A stretch of 64,000 nucleotides of DNA from Luteitalea pratensis (GCF_001618865.1 NZ_CP015136.1:1275001-1339000); one strand, 5' to 3'; positions 1-10,510 are shown, counted from the stretch's first letter. Notes: generated from the letters alone by a model not told the origin. Program-made: numbers and translations.

Positions 1-1041
1 GGTCGCCTTCACGAACCCGAGGAAAAACAGGAAGCCACCGATGAACAGCGCGGGGTAGTGCGAGTTGACCACCGTCCACGCCATGAACAAGCAGTGCACG
101 ACGATGATCCACGCGGGCACGGGGACTAGCAGGCCGTGACCGCTGGCGACCGCATCGGCGTCGGGGACCTCGGGGTCGATCACCGCCGGACGCGTCGCCA
201 GTGCCTGCAGTTCGGCGCGGAACATCGTGTAGTAGAGAAGCGCGGATCCGAACACTGCCAGCAGCGTGCGCCAGCCGAAATGGCTCATCACGTACCACAT
301 GTCCCATCCCCACGGGCGCGCGACCATCAGGATGGGCGGTGCGGCGAAATGGGTCAGCGTGCCGCCGATCGAGACATTAACGAACAGCAGGCCCAGCGTG
401 GCGTACTTGAGGCGCTGGCTCGGGTTGAGGTCGAAGAACTGCCGCGAGAGCAGCAGCGCGCAGATGGTCATCGCCGCCGGTTCGGTGATGAACGAGCCGA
501 GCAGCGGGCCGATCGTCAGCGTCGCGAACCACCAGGCCGCTGGCGTGCTTCTGCCGAGCGTCGCCACCTTGCCCATCGCCCATTCGGCAAGGACGATGAT
601 CGGCCGCGTCGAGGCCAGGGCCATGATGACAACGACGAACAGGGGCTCGGTGTAGTTGACCGTGTCGTTGACGTAGTGCTTGGTGAGTGTCCACCCGCGG
701 GCCCACGTAGCCGCGGCGAGCAGCACCACCGCCCACAGGCCGAAGACCACCTCCACCTCGCCGACGAAATGGAGGATCTCCGACAGGAACGCGGGTTGCC
801 GTGGCCTGCCCGCGGCATCGGCGTCATGGTCGGCGCGGTGCTGGATGTCGTGCGCGAGCGCGAGGACGCGCGGCGCCAGGAAGGTGTGCAGGATGGCGAG
901 GCCGAAGATGCCGGTCGCGACGATATTGGCCGGATCCTGGGCGATGCGATCGGACAGCGTGTGCAACAGGCCGTCCGGTGACGCCGGGGGGTAGTCGGAC
1001 AGCGGCGTCGGGAAATGCGCGTGACTCGGGGGACCGGCCAT
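1..1041 (-). CDS. Putative Na+/H+ antiporter (C-terminus beyond left edge)
   Basis: The minus-strand reading frame starts at ATG 1041 and stays open to the window edge, giving 347 codons. The protein is very hydrophobic, with many membrane segments separated by short charged loops. Conserved-looking stretches include LAEWAMGKV, GPLLGSFITEPAAMTI and GGTLTHFAAPPILMVARPWG. These fit the putative Na+/H+ antiporter family (PF07399 type), which would act in the inner membrane. Gly/Pro/Thr-rich re-entrant-looking loops are typical of such exchangers. The family call is from memory of these motifs, and ion specificity is not shown. The gene is divergent from the oxidoreductase gene that starts at 1154. 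The C-terminus is missing only because the window ends. Confidence 0.72.
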   Translation of the reverse strand, partial: MAGPPSHAHFPTPLSDYPPASPDGLLHTLSDRIAQDPANIVATGIFGLAILHTFLAPRVLALAHDIQHRADHDADAAGRPRQPAFLSEILHFVGEVEVVFGLWAVVLLAAATWARGWTLTKHYVNDTVNYTEPLFVVVIMALASTRPIIVLAEWAMGKVATLGRSTPAAWWFATLTIGPLLGSFITEPAAMTICALLLSRQFFDLNPSQRLKYATLGLLFVNVSIGGTLTHFAAPPILMVARPWGWDMWYVMSHFGWRTLLAVFGSALLYYTMFRAELQALATRPAVIDPEVPDADAVASGHGLLVPVPAWIIVVHCLFMAWTVVNSHYPALFIGGFLFFLGFVKAT

Positions 1042-1153
1042 CGCCCGAACATAGCGGAGCCGGGCGCGCGCCACAAGCGAGAGACGGCGGGCGAGCGGCG
1101 CGTCCACGCGTGATACGCTCCGGCCGACCCTCGAATCCGGGAGCCCGAGCCTC

Positions 1154-2344
1154 ATGCTGCATCCCTCGCCTTCCTCACGCGCGACCACCGCGAATGGCCT
1201 GTCGTACCATGCGCTGCTTCGTCGATCGGCCATCGTCCTGGCGATGGCGCTGGTCCTGTCAGCACTGGTGATTCCGGCGTCGTCTGTGCGTGCCCAGGCC
1301 GCCGCCCCAGGCGGTCCGCCCCTGCGGATCGCCATCGCCGGCCTCGTGCACGGGCACGTGCGCGGTCACATGACCGCGATGGTCAAGCGCACGGACGTCG
1401 AACTGGTCGGGGTGTACGAGCCGGACGCGGCGCTGCGCCAGACGTTTGCCGAGACACACACGATCGACGCGGCGAAGATGTTCGCCGACCTGGACCGGCT
1501 GATCACGACGGCCCGGCCCGAGGCGCTCGTCGTCTACACCAACACCTTCGATCACCTGAAGGTCATCGAGATTGCCGCGAAGCATGGCGTGCACGTGATG
1601 GTCGAGAAGCCGCTGGCGGTGTCGACGGCACATGCCAGGGCGATCGAGGCCGCCGCCATGCGCGGCAAGATCCACGTGCTGGTCAACTACGAGACGACCT
1701 GGTACCGCAGCCACCGCGCGATCTGGAGGCTGATGCACGAGGAGAAGACCGGCGGCCGGATCCGCAAGATCGTGGCGATGGATGGCCACTTCGGACCGAA
1801 GGAGATCGGCACCCAGCCCGAGTTCTTCGACTGGCTCTCGGATCCGGTGCGCAATGGCGCGGGGGCGTTGTACGACTTCGGCTGCTACGGCGCCAACATC
1901 GCGACGTGGCTGCTCGACAACGAACGGCCGATCCGTGTGACGGCGGTGACCCAGCGCAACAAGCCCGCGATCTACCCCAAGGTGGACGACGAGGCCACGA
2001 TCGTCATGGAGTACACGGGCGCGCAGGCCATCGTGCAGGCGTCATGGAACTGGCCGGACCATCGCAAGGACCTCGAGGTGTACACCGAGAGCGCCGCGGC
2101 GTGGGCGACGGGCGGCGCGGCCTTGCGGACCAAGCTCCGTGGCCAGCCGGTCGCCGACGTGCCGGTGGAGGACTGGCCGGTGGACGAGCAGAACGCGCTG
2201 AACTACCTCACGGCCGTCGTGCGCGGGCGCCTCGTGCCGTCGGGCCCGACCTCACTGCAGAACAACGTGATCGTCTCGGAGATTCTCGACGCCGCACGCG
2301 AGAGCGCGAAGACGGGACACGCCGTCATGTTGTCGGGTAAGTAG
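1154..2344 (+). CDS. Secreted Gfo/Idh/MocA family oxidoreductase
   Basis: This is a 396-residue NAD(P)-dependent dehydrogenase-fold protein. After a hydrophobic leader (about residues 24-48, ending near VRAQAA) comes the Rossmann strand RIAIAGLVHGHVRGHM, where the usual GxGxxG is replaced by a His-rich loop. Next is the family motif VMVEKPLAVSTAHAR, which carries the EKP Lys expected at the active site. A C-terminal alpha/beta domain follows. Exported members such as glucose-fructose oxidoreductase carry bound cofactor and use Tat. Here an RR pair (LLRRSAIVL) precedes the leader, but the Tat consensus is weak. The substrate is probably a sugar or sugar-like compound, which is inference. An ATG start at 1154 includes the leader. 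Confidence 0.85.
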   Translation: MLHPSPSSRATTANGLSYHALLRRSAIVLAMALVLSALVIPASSVRAQAAAPGGPPLRIAIAGLVHGHVRGHMTAMVKRTDVELVGVYEPDAALRQTFAETHTIDAAKMFADLDRLITTARPEALVVYTNTFDHLKVIEIAAKHGVHVMVEKPLAVSTAHARAIEAAAMRGKIHVLVNYETTWYRSHRAIWRLMHEEKTGGRIRKIVAMDGHFGPKEIGTQPEFFDWLSDPVRNGAGALYDFGCYGANIATWLLDNERPIRVTAVTQRNKPAIYPKVDDEATIVMEYTGAQAIVQASWNWPDHRKDLEVYTESAAAWATGGAALRTKLRGQPVADVPVEDWPVDEQNALNYLTAVVRGRLVPSGPTSLQNNVIVSEILDAARESAKTGHAVMLSGK

Positions 2345-2443
2345 GTCACGCGCAGACCACCTGGCCGGTGACGACCAGGGCTATCCAAAGTCAGTGCGCT
2401 GCTATCGTCGCGCGGGCGCCTCGTACGGGCATATCCTGCTGTT

Positions 2444-5095
2444 GTGCCCAAGCGCGCGCTCGGCCTCGGCGCAGCGGTGTTGGTGGCATCGGCGACGGTT
2501 GCCGGTGTCGCGATCCGGTATGCCTGGCTGGTGGCCAGTTCCCCGGACCCAGCGGGCCGGACGGCCGTCGTTGCGCTGACCGCGATTGCGGTCCTCGTCG
2601 TGCTCCAGGTGGCACTGGGCTGGCTGGTCTACACCCGCGTCGCGGAGCGGGAGGCACTCGCCCTCAGCGCGGAACGTGCCTGGGATGAGGCGCTGCAGCG
2701 GAGCGAGCAGCAGCGCCGGCGGGTGATCGACGAGGTCGAGCAGGTCATCTTCCAGGTGGATGGCCACGGCCGACTGACGTTCCTGAATCGCGCCTGGCAG
2801 GTCCTCACCGGATACGCCGTCCACGACTCCCTCGGGCAGACCTTCGAGACATGCGTACACCCGGACGACCGCGCCGCGGCACAACAGTTGTACGGTGATC
2901 TGCTGGCCCGCCGGGCCGACGAGGCACACCAGGAACTGCGATTCCTGACGAGCGAGGGCTCGATTTGCTGGATGGCCATCGCTGCCCGGCCGATGATCGA
3001 GGGAGGCACTCCGCAAGGTGTCGCCGGCACGATCACCGACGTCACCGCGCGCCGGCACGTGCAGCAGGAACTCGAGGGGGCGCGCGTCGCCGCCGAGCGT
3101 GCGAGCGCCGCCAAGAGCGAGTTCCTCAGGTCGATGAGCCACGAGATGCGCACGCCACTCAACGGCGTGCTCGGCTTGATGGAACTGCTCCTGGCGACCC
3201 GGCTCGATCCGCTGCAGGCGCGGTACGTCGCGGTGGCGCGGGCGTCGGCCACTCATCTCGCCACGCTCATTACCGAGATCCTCGATCTCGCACGCATCGA
3301 GGACGGCGCGCTGGTGCTGGATCGTGCCCTGTTCGACTTGCCCGATCTCGTCGAGAGCAGCCTGGACGTCGTCGCGGCGGAGGCGTCGCGCAAGAAGCTG
3401 CACCTCTCGTGCACCGTCACGCAGGACGTCCCGACCTGGGTGATCGGCGACCCTGGCCGATTGCGGCAGGTGCTCGTGAGCCTCCTGGCCAACGCCGTGA
3501 AGTTCACCGAGCGCGGCGAGGTGCACGTGCACGCAGGCGCGCAGGTCGATGTGCCCGCTCGCACGGCGCGCTTACGCATCGAGGTCCACGACACGGGGAT
3601 CGGCATGACGACAGACCTGATCGACCGGCTGTTCCTGCCGTTCACGCCAGGGGATGCCTCGAACACGCGCCGGCACAGCGGCACCGGGCTCGGCCTCACC
3701 ATCTGCAAGCGCCTGTTGGACGCCATGGAAGGCACCATCGAGGCGCGCAGCGAGGCGCGTGCCGGCGCCACCTTCACCGTGACGCTGCCCATCGAGGTCG
3801 CGGATGCGGCGATGGTCGAGAGCCAGCGCGAGGGCGACGTCCCGCTGCGAGTGCTGGCGGTGTTGCAGGACCCGGCCGATCGGGCCGAGGTCGCCCGCTT
3901 GCTCGAGGGCTGGCGCTTCGACGCCGGTGTCGTGGCCGATTGCGACGAAGGGCTCGAACACGTCCGGCAGACAACGCCCTCGCGCTGGCGCTTCGGCGTG
4001 GTGCTGCTCGACGGTCTCGCGCCTGGCGCGGCCGCTTTCGCGCGCTATCTCCGCGACCTCTCGCCCGCGCCCGGGGTCGTGTGGATCACCCCCGAAGATG
4101 GCCGTGTGCCGGGCGAGATCTCCAGCGTTCGCGAGCGGATCGACCGCCCCGTCAAGGGCCCCGCCCTGTTTGACGCCATCATGCAGGCGGTCGTCGGATC
4201 GTCCCCGGGTCAGGGCGAACGGCCGCCGCCACCGGCGTGGCCGCGACGCCTGCGCGTGCTCGTCGCCGACGACCATGACGTCAACCAGATGGTCGTGCGC
4301 GACCTGTTGCAGTCGATGGGGCTCGACGTGGACCTGGTGTCGGACGGCGAAGGAGCCGTGGCCGCCGCACTCACCACGCCGTACGACGTCGTCCTCATGG
4401 ACTGCCAGATGCCCGTCGTCGATGGCCTCGAAGCCACGCGCCGCATCCGGCTGGCGCAGGAGCAGCGCCGCATTGCGCACGCGCCGTGGATCATCGCGCT
4501 CACCGCCAATGCCACCGCCGAGGACCGCCAGGCGTGCCTGGCCGCGGGCATGAACGCGTACCTGACCAAGCCCGTGCGCGGCACGGTGCTGCAGCGGACC
4601 CTGCTGCGGCTCGTCGGCGGCGATGCCGGGAAGACGGCCGACGAGGAGGACGTGCCGATGACGCCCGCTGCCGCGCCAGCCGCGTCGCTCCACGAGCCCA
4701 GGCTCGGCGAGGCCCCTGATGCCGAGGACATCCTGGACCCGGCCGACGTGCTCTTGCGCTGCAACTACAACGCCGACCTCGGCGCGCAGATGCTGCAGTT
4801 GTTTGCCGAGTCGCTGCCGGGGGAACTCGAGGCGCTCGAGGCCGCAGCTGCCGCCAACGACCATGACCGGCTGGGGAGGATTACCCACAAGATGCGCGGC
4901 GCGGCGGCGACCCTCGCCGCCGTGCGCCTGGCCGGCGCGATCACCGGCATCGAACTGTTCCTGAAGTACGGTGACGGCGGCCCGTTGCCGGAGCTGCTCG
5001 CCGAGGTTCGCCACGAGAGCGCCCTGTTCATCGGCGTCGTCCCGCAGATCGTCCGCCGACTCACGGAAGGCACCGCGCCGTCGCGTCAAGGCTGA
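2444..5095 (+). CDS. Hybrid sensor histidine kinase (PAS-HisKA-HATPase-REC-REC-Hpt)
   Basis: This 883-residue protein has two N-terminal membrane helices (about 7-30 and 40-64), then a PAS domain (about 93-205). The HisKA dimerisation helix carries the phospho-accepting His233 in [12 protein letters not shown], and a HATPase domain with DTGIGM and GTGLGL boxes follows. A receiver-like segment (about 465-585) has VVLLDG but lacks the paired acidic residues, so it is probably degenerate. A canonical receiver has D653 in [10 protein letters not shown]-terminal Hpt domain has H815 in [11 protein letters not shown]. The protein therefore holds a complete internal His-Asp-His relay, similar to BarA/ArcB-type kinases, and should pass phosphate to an unlinked regulator. 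The start is GTG 2444. No dedicated response regulator is adjacent. Confidence 0.93.
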   Translation: MPKRALGLGAAVLVASATVAGVAIRYAWLVASSPDPAGRTAVVALTAIAVLVVLQVALGWLVYTRVAEREALALSAERAWDEALQRSEQQRRRVIDEVEQVIFQVDGHGRLTFLNRAWQVLTGYAVHDSLGQTFETCVHPDDRAAAQQLYGDLLARRADEAHQELRFLTSEGSICWMAIAARPMIEGGTPQGVAGTITDVTARRHVQQELEGARVAAERASAAKSEFLRSMSHEMRTPLNGVLGLMELLLATRLDPLQARYVAVARASATHLATLITEILDLARIEDGALVLDRALFDLPDLVESSLDVVAAEASRKKLHLSCTVTQDVPTWVIGDPGRLRQVLVSLLANAVKFTERGEVHVHAGAQVDVPARTARLRIEVHDTGIGMTTDLIDRLFLPFTPGDASNTRRHSGTGLGLTICKRLLDAMEGTIEARSEARAGATFTVTLPIEVADAAMVESQREGDVPLRVLAVLQDPADRAEVARLLEGWRFDAGVVADCDEGLEHVRQTTPSRWRFGVVLLDGLAPGAAAFARYLRDLSPAPGVVWITPEDGRVPGEISSVRERIDRPVKGPALFDAIMQAVVGSSPGQGERPPPPAWPRRLRVLVADDHDVNQMVVRDLLQSMGLDVDLVSDGEGAVAAALTTPYDVVLMDCQMPVVDGLEATRRIRLAQEQRRIAHAPWIIALTANATAEDRQACLAAGMNAYLTKPVRGTVLQRTLLRLVGGDAGKTADEEDVPMTPAAAPAASLHEPRLGEAPDAEDILDPADVLLRCNYNADLGAQMLQLFAESLPGELEALEAAAAANDHDRLGRITHKMRGAAATLAAVRLAGAITGIELFLKYGDGGPLPELLAEVRHESALFIGVVPQIVRRLTEGTAPSRQG

Positions 5096-5152
5096 GCCCG
5101 TGGCCCTTCCGGATTGACGGGGTTGCTCAGAGTCCGATAGCGTGGCGCGGTC

Positions 5153-5716
5153 ATGACCGAGGCTTTACCCGCCGTCGAGGTCCTGGGGGCCGCCTGGTGC
5201 GTCGACACCGCTCGCACCCTGCGTTGCCTGCGCCGCATCCGCGTTCCCTTCCACGTCAGCGACGTCGATGATCACCTCGACGCGCTGCAGGAGGTCACCC
5301 GGATCACGGGCGGTGAACGGCGCACGCCGGTCGTCCGCGTGGGCTCGCAGGTCCTCGTCGAGCCGTCCAACGAGGTGCTGATTCGAGCCCTGGAAGAGGC
5401 GGGGCTGCTGGCACCCTCGACGGTGCTCGCTTTCGAGCATGGACAGAACGTCGGCGATCTCGAGCGCGTGCTCCGGCTGGTCGGGGCCGGGCTCGCGATC
5501 GCGGCGACCACAGACATCCCTGCTCCCGTGCGCGTGCCGCTTCGCGTCCTCGCCGCCGGCCTTGCGCTGACGGCGGCCATCGGGTGGTGCCCGGTCTACG
5601 ATGCTCAGGGCGTGACGTCGGTCGGCGGTCCGGGTGACCACCCCGACGAAGCAGAGCGCGACTCGTGGCTGGCCACGACCCGTCCTGCCGACCCGTCCCT
5701 GGAGCCCCGATGGTGA
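5153..5716 (+). CDS. Glutaredoxin-like domain fused to DUF2892 membrane domain
   Basis: The protein has 187 residues. The N-terminal ~80 residues have a thioredoxin/glutaredoxin layout: a beta strand, then [15 protein letters not shown], later TPVVRVG in the cis-Pro position, then a helix. The usual CxxC is C-V-D-T, so it would be monothiol. Residues ~100-155 ([25 protein letters not shown]) match the DUF2892/YgaP-type inner-membrane hairpin, with a Cys in the second helix. Such fusions suggest membrane-bound thiol or persulfide chemistry, which is inference. Its stop overlaps the glgB start (ATGGTGA), so translation is probably coupled. The C-terminal ~30 residues are hydrophilic. Confidence 0.72.
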   Translation: MTEALPAVEVLGAAWCVDTARTLRCLRRIRVPFHVSDVDDHLDALQEVTRITGGERRTPVVRVGSQVLVEPSNEVLIRALEEAGLLAPSTVLAFEHGQNVGDLERVLRLVGAGLAIAATTDIPAPVRVPLRVLAAGLALTAAIGWCPVYDAQGVTSVGGPGDHPDEAERDSWLATTRPADPSLEPRW

Positions 5717-7905
5717 CCTTTCTCGATCCGTCCCTGCGATCCATCCTCAACGCCACCCACGGCGATCCGTTTGCCGTGCTCGGTCCACACGTCCAACGCG
5801 GACGGTTGGTGATTCGCGCCTTCCTGCCGCGCGCGTCGGCCGTGCGGGCCATCGTCGCGGGTGCATCGCGTTCGGGGCACGACATGGCCGTGAAGCATCC
5901 CGAAGGCCTGTTCGAGGTCACGATCGACGACGTGACGACGCTGGCGCCCTACCGGTTCGAAGTGACGTGGCGCGACAGCGGCGAGGTCACGATCGTCGAG
6001 GATCCGTATCGATTCGGTCTCCTGCTCGGCGATCTCGATCTCTACTTGATCGGTGAGGGCCGCCACCAGCAATTGAACCGCGTCCTTGGCGCGCACCCGG
6101 CAGTGATCGATCACGTCGCCGGGACTCGCTTTGCGGTGTGGGCGCCCAATGCCCGCCGGGTCAGCGTCGTCGGCGACTGGAACGGATGGGACGGGCGGGT
6201 CCAACCGATGCGACAACGGCTTCCGCAAGGCGTGTGGGAACTGTTCGTGCCAGGCGTCGCCGCCGGCGCGCGCTACAAGTTCGAACTCGCGCCAGCCGCT
6301 GGCGGGCCGCCGTTTCTCAAGGCCGATCCGTGCGCCGCGGCTGGCGAACATCCACCGGCGACCGCGTCGGTCGTCTGCGGCGAAAGCGAGCACGTCTGGC
6401 AGGACGGCGAGTGGATCGCGCAACGGGCCTTGCGCCGCGAGGCGCTCGATCAGCCGATGGCAATCTACGAGGTGCACCTCGGGTCGTGGGCCCGGAGCGC
6501 CGACGGCGAGTTCCTTTCGTACGCCGAGCTCGCGACACGCCTGGCCGCGCACGTCCAACGCATCGGCTTCACGCATGTCGAACTGCTGCCGGTGCTGGAG
6601 TTCCCCTACGACGGCTCCTGGGGCTACCAGGTCACGGGGTTCTTCGCGCCGACGAGCCGGTTCGGATCGCCCGACGACTTCCGCGCCTTCGTCGACACCC
6701 TCCATCGCGCCGGCATCGGTGTGATCCTGGACTGGGTCCCCGGGCACTTTCCCAAGGACGCGCACGGTCTCGCACGGTTCGACGGCACCGCGCTCTACGA
6801 GCACGCCGACCCGCGACAAGGCGAGCACATGGACTGGGGCACGCTGATCTTCAACTACGGGCGCAACGAGGTGCGCAACTTCCTTACGGCGAGCGCGCTC
6901 GCCTGGATCGAGGACTTCCACCTCGATGGGCTGCGCGTGGATGCCGTCGCCTCGATGCTGTACCTCGATTACTCGCGCAACGAGGGCGAGTGGGTGCCCA
7001 ACGCGTACGGCGGCCGCGAGAACCTCGACGCGGTGTCCTTCCTGCAGCAACTCAACGCCCTGGTGCACGAGCGCCATCCTGGCGTGGTGACCATCGCAGA
7101 GGAGTCGACCGCGTGGCCGGGTGTGAGCCGGCCCGTGCATCTCGGCGGCCTCGGATTCACCTACAAGTGGAACATGGGCTGGATGCACGACATCCTGACC
7201 TACGCCTCCAAGGACGCGATCCACCGCCGCTGGGAGCACACGCACCTGACGTTCTCGATGCTGTATGCCTACAACGAGAACTTCGTCCTGCCGTTCTCGC
7301 ACGACGAGGTCGTGCACGGGAAGCGCTCGCTGATCGACAAGATGCCGGGCGACTCGTGGCAGAAGGCCGCGAACCTGCGCGCGCTCTATGGCTACATGTT
7401 CACGCACCCGGGCAAGAAGCTGCTGTTCCAGGGGTGCGAGTTCGGCCAATGGCGCGAGTGGAATCACGCCGAATCGCTGCCGTGGTTCCTGCTCGACCAC
7501 GCCCCGCACGACGGCATCCTGCGCTTTGTCGGCGACCTCGCGCACCTCTACCGGCGGGAGCCATCGCTGTACCAACGCGACTACGACTACACCGGGTTCC
7601 AGTGGATCGATTGCAACGACAACGAGAACAGCGTGATCTCCTACATCAGGCGGGCGACCGATCACAACGACCTCGTCGTCGTGGTGATGAATTTCACGCC
7701 GGTGCCACGCGAGCGGTACGTCGTCGGCGTACCCAGGGCCGGTCGGTATGACGAGATCTTGAACAGCGACGCGTCCAGCTACGGAGGCAGCAACATGGGC
7801 AACGGCGGACATGTCATGACCATCGGCGAGCCCGCGCACGGCCACGCCCAGTCGCTGAGCGTGAGCCTCCCCCCGCTCAGCTGCCTGGTCCTGAAACCTT
7901 CGTAA
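5710..7905 (+). CDS. glgB: 1,4-alpha-glucan branching enzyme
   Basis: This enzyme transfers alpha-1,4 glucan segments to form alpha-1,6 branches in glycogen. It has 731 residues from ATG 5710, the usual GlgB length. An upstream in-frame ATG at 5665 would add 15 unrelated residues inside the previous gene. Layout: an N-terminal domain, a CBM48 domain with [20 protein letters not shown], and a GH13 barrel. The nucleophile is Asp411 in [11 protein letters not shown] and the acid/base is Glu464 in TIAEEST. The transition-state Asp lies in [10 protein letters not shown], and [13 protein letters not shown] is also typical. A C-terminal beta domain ends the protein. No other glycogen genes are adjacent. 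Confidence 0.97.
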   Translation: MVTFLDPSLRSILNATHGDPFAVLGPHVQRGRLVIRAFLPRASAVRAIVAGASRSGHDMAVKHPEGLFEVTIDDVTTLAPYRFEVTWRDSGEVTIVEDPYRFGLLLGDLDLYLIGEGRHQQLNRVLGAHPAVIDHVAGTRFAVWAPNARRVSVVGDWNGWDGRVQPMRQRLPQGVWELFVPGVAAGARYKFELAPAAGGPPFLKADPCAAAGEHPPATASVVCGESEHVWQDGEWIAQRALRREALDQPMAIYEVHLGSWARSADGEFLSYAELATRLAAHVQRIGFTHVELLPVLEFPYDGSWGYQVTGFFAPTSRFGSPDDFRAFVDTLHRAGIGVILDWVPGHFPKDAHGLARFDGTALYEHADPRQGEHMDWGTLIFNYGRNEVRNFLTASALAWIEDFHLDGLRVDAVASMLYLDYSRNEGEWVPNAYGGRENLDAVSFLQQLNALVHERHPGVVTIAEESTAWPGVSRPVHLGGLGFTYKWNMGWMHDILTYASKDAIHRRWEHTHLTFSMLYAYNENFVLPFSHDEVVHGKRSLIDKMPGDSWQKAANLRALYGYMFTHPGKKLLFQGCEFGQWREWNHAESLPWFLLDHAPHDGILRFVGDLAHLYRREPSLYQRDYDYTGFQWIDCNDNENSVISYIRRATDHNDLVVVVMNFTPVPRERYVVGVPRAGRYDEILNSDASSYGGSNMGNGGHVMTIGEPAHGHAQSLSVSLPPLSCLVLKPS

Positions 7906-7911
7906 GATGCC

Positions 7912-9459
7912 GTGACCGAGCCTCTCGACACGCGCGTGCCTGGTGACGCGCGGTGGTGGCTTGCCCACGATGGCTGCGGCACGCTGGTGTGGGACGGCCG
8001 CAGTGGTACGGTCCTCGCCGCGAATGCGACGGCTCTGCGCCTGCTCGGGCGCGATGCCTCCTGGGCGCCAGGAGGAGAGTCCATCCGCGACCTGTTCGAG
8101 ATCGCTGATGGGCCGCCGGCGGCAGAACTCGCGACACGGCTGGGCGCCGGCCAGCCGCGCGAGCGACGGATCGCTCGCCAGGGGCAGGACGATCTCCGGT
8201 TGCTGCTGATCACATGGGAGGTGCCGGGGCCGGCGCACGCGTGGGCGACGTTGTGCGTCGATATGGAAGCGCCTTCACGACCGGACGCGGCGTTTGCCGC
8301 GCACCCTCGAATCCTCCAGGCGCAGAAACAGGAGGCACTGGGGCGGCTCGCCGGCGGCATCGCCCACGACTTCAGCAACCTCCTCACGGTGGTACTCGGG
8401 CACTGCGACGCCGCGCGCCAGTTGCTGCCGCGCGACTCTCCGGCACTCGAGGAACTGCAGGGGATCCAGGAGGCGGCACAGCAGGCCACCAACCTGTCGC
8501 GCCAGTTGCTCACGTTCAGCCGGCGCCAGGTGGTGCAGCCCGAGCCGCTGCAACTCGACGATGTGGTGGCGCGTCTGACGCCGCTGTTCCGGCGGCTGCT
8601 CGGGGCGCGTGTCTCGCTCGAAGTGGTGTGGCTGACGGGCCTGCCGCGCGTGCTCGCCGATCCGGGCCAGATGGAGCAGGTGCTGACCAATCTGGTCGTC
8701 AACGCCCGCGACGCGATCGCCGATGTCGGCAAGGTCCGCATCGCCACGTCGCTCGCCGGCGCGTCAGCCTTCACCGACGACACGGGCGTGGCGGCGCAGC
8801 CAGGCCGCACCTACCTCTGCCTCTCGATACGCGACGACGGCGTCGGCATGCCGGAGGAAGTCCGGCAGCGTGCGTTCGAGCCGTTCTTCACGACCAAGGC
8901 TGATGACCGGGGCACCGGCCTGGGTTTGCCGACCGTGCACAACATCGTCACCCAAGCCGGCGGCGGCGTTGCCCTGGAGTCGACGCCAGGCCACGGGTGC
9001 GACGTACGCGTCTACCTGCCGACGATTCCGGCGTCGGCGGCCGCCCCGGTAGCGCCCGTCGAGGCGCGAACGTTCCCGGGAGGCCACGAGACGGTGCTCC
9101 TCGTCGAGGATCGCGAAGCGGTGCGCCGCGTCGCGCATCGCTTCCTGTCTCGTCGCGGTTATCGCGTGATCGAGGCCGAGAGTGCCGAGCAGGCGCTCGA
9201 GGTCGCCGAGGCCCATGCCGGTGAGATCGACCTCCTGCTGTCGGACGTGATCCTCGGCGGCATGGATGGGTACGCGCTCGCGATTGCGTTGACAGCCCGG
9301 CAGCCTGGGCTTCGCGTGGTGCTGATGTCGGGGTATCCGAGCGAGATGCTGACGCGCGCTGGCAACGGTGGACCCATCTTCCCGTTCGTCAACAAGCCCA
9401 TCGACTTCCCGACCCTCGCCCAGCTCTTGCGGGACCAGCTCGAACGGCGCAGTCGCTAG
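7912..9459 (+). CDS. Hybrid histidine kinase with C-terminal receiver
   Basis: This is a soluble 515-residue kinase. A short PAS-like sensor (about 15-120) is followed by a HisKA helix with His152 in GGIAHDFSNLL, the class seen in NtrB-like and many delta-proteobacterial and acidobacterial kinases. The HATPase domain has NLVVNARDAI, DDGVGM and GTGLGLPTV. The C-terminal receiver starts ETVLLVEDRE, with phospho-acceptor D445 in LLSDVILGGMDG and a conserved Lys in FVNKPID. No membrane segment is seen, so the sensor is cytoplasmic. GTG 7912 lies only 6 bp after glgB, so co-transcription with glgB is likely. The signal sensed is unknown. Confidence 0.9.
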   Translation: MTEPLDTRVPGDARWWLAHDGCGTLVWDGRSGTVLAANATALRLLGRDASWAPGGESIRDLFEIADGPPAAELATRLGAGQPRERRIARQGQDDLRLLLITWEVPGPAHAWATLCVDMEAPSRPDAAFAAHPRILQAQKQEALGRLAGGIAHDFSNLLTVVLGHCDAARQLLPRDSPALEELQGIQEAAQQATNLSRQLLTFSRRQVVQPEPLQLDDVVARLTPLFRRLLGARVSLEVVWLTGLPRVLADPGQMEQVLTNLVVNARDAIADVGKVRIATSLAGASAFTDDTGVAAQPGRTYLCLSIRDDGVGMPEEVRQRAFEPFFTTKADDRGTGLGLPTVHNIVTQAGGGVALESTPGHGCDVRVYLPTIPASAAAPVAPVEARTFPGGHETVLLVEDREAVRRVAHRFLSRRGYRVIEAESAEQALEVAEAHAGEIDLLLSDVILGGMDGYALAIALTARQPGLRVVLMSGYPSEMLTRAGNGGPIFPFVNKPIDFPTLAQLLRDQLERRSR

Positions 9460-9494
9460 ACCGTGTTGGCGGACGGCTTGCATGGCCCCACGGC

Positions 9495-10466
9495 ATGCCG
9501 CTCTTCGACTTGCCGATTACCTGGCGCGAGGTCAGCAAGCGCACGGTCAAGGAGATGATCGCCGACGACTGTCTCGGGCTGGCGGCGCAACTCGCTTATT
9601 ACCTGTTCCTCGCACTCTTCCCGGCGATCCTGTTCCTGCTCGCGCTCGGCAGCTTCTTCCCGCTGCACGACCTGGCGGGCGCCCTCGTGCGGGTGCTGCG
9701 GCCAGTGGCTTCGGAAGACGTGATCCACATCGTCGCCGATCAGATCCGGCGCATTTCCGAGTCCGAGAATGGCGGCCTGCTCACCTTCGGCGTGCTCACC
9801 GCCTTGTGGAGCAGTTCGGCCGCGATGGTGGCGGCGACGAGCGCCCTCAATGCGGCCTATGACATCGAGGAGGCGCGGCCGTGGTGGAAGGTGCGCGTGA
9901 TCGCCATCGGCCTGACCCTTGCCCTCGCGGTGTTCGTCCTGCTGTCGTTCTCGCTGGTCCTCGCCGGTCCCGAGATCGCGGAGTACCTCGGGCGTACGCT
10001 GCGGATGGGGACGGTGGTCGAGTGGTCGTGGAAGGTCCTGCAATGGCCAATGGTCTTCGCCCTGGTCTCGACCGGGGTCGGGCTGGTCTACTACTTCGCC
10101 CCGGATGCCGAACAGGACTGGGTGTGGATCACGCCGGGCGCGGTGGTCGCGGCGATTCTCTGGCTCATCGCCTCGCTTGCCTTCCGCGTCTACGTCACGC
10201 GGTTCACGGACTACAACGCGGCGTATGGCGCGGTGGGCGGCGTCATGGTGCTGATGCTCTGGTTCTACGTGTCCAGCCTCGCCATCCTGGTCGGCGCCGA
10301 GATGAATGCCGAAATCGAACACGCCTCACCGCACGGCAAGGACCCGGGCGAGAAGGTCCCCGGGCAGCGCAAGCGCATCGGCGCCCTCGCGAGGGGCATG
10401 TGGGAGGCAGGCCACGCGCGCCGTCGTCCTGCGACCGTGTCGAGCAAGCTCGACACCTACGATTGA
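9495..10466 (+). CDS. YihY/BrkB family integral membrane protein
   Basis: The protein has 323 residues and about six membrane helices. The first spans residues ~33-55 after the amphipathic motif ADDCLGLAAQLAYY, which is characteristic of the family. Other family features are SSSAAMVAATSALNAAYDIEE and the late segment FTDYNAAYGAVGGVMVLMLWFYVSSLAILVG-like helix pair. The family was once called ribonuclease BN in error, and its true function is unresolved (a transporter or envelope role has been proposed). The last ~45 residues are basic and soluble. The final residues SSKLDTYD are encoded by the first copy of a short repeat, so the C-terminus may have been extended by repeat insertion. Confidence 0.88.
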   Translation: MPLFDLPITWREVSKRTVKEMIADDCLGLAAQLAYYLFLALFPAILFLLALGSFFPLHDLAGALVRVLRPVASEDVIHIVADQIRRISESENGGLLTFGVLTALWSSSAAMVAATSALNAAYDIEEARPWWKVRVIAIGLTLALAVFVLLSFSLVLAGPEIAEYLGRTLRMGTVVEWSWKVLQWPMVFALVSTGVGLVYYFAPDAEQDWVWITPGAVVAAILWLIASLAFRVYVTRFTDYNAAYGAVGGVMVLMLWFYVSSLAILVGAEMNAEIEHASPHGKDPGEKVPGQRKRIGALARGMWEAGHARRRPATVSSKLDTYD

Positions 10467-10510
10467 GCAAGCTCGACACCCACGATTCGAGCAAGCTCGA
10501 CACTTACATT
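10441..10510. repeat. Three near-tandem 23-bp repeats with palindromic core
   Basis: Copies start at 10441, 10464 and 10488. Each holds the core gagcaagctcgacac followed by a variable yyac tail. GAGC-AA-GCTC is a small palindrome. Copy 1 encodes the C-terminus and stop of the YihY gene, and copies 2 and 3 lie downstream. The 13-base core gagcaagctcgac recurs once near 27531. The role is unknown. Confidence 0.75.

Noticed and set aside
136-981. Plus-strand frame at the left end
   Set aside because: The opposite strand encodes a continuous membrane transporter through the window edge; this frame is its antisense shadow.
3572-5089. 505-codon minus-strand frame over the first hybrid kinase
   Set aside because: Antisense to receiver and Hpt domains with intact motifs; no protein family text.
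5605-8238. Long minus-strand open frame (877 codons) opposite glgB and the following kinase gene
   Set aside because: Composition is His/Arg/Val-rich without domain text, and it lies antisense to two genes with clear catalytic motifs. It is a high-GC shadow frame.
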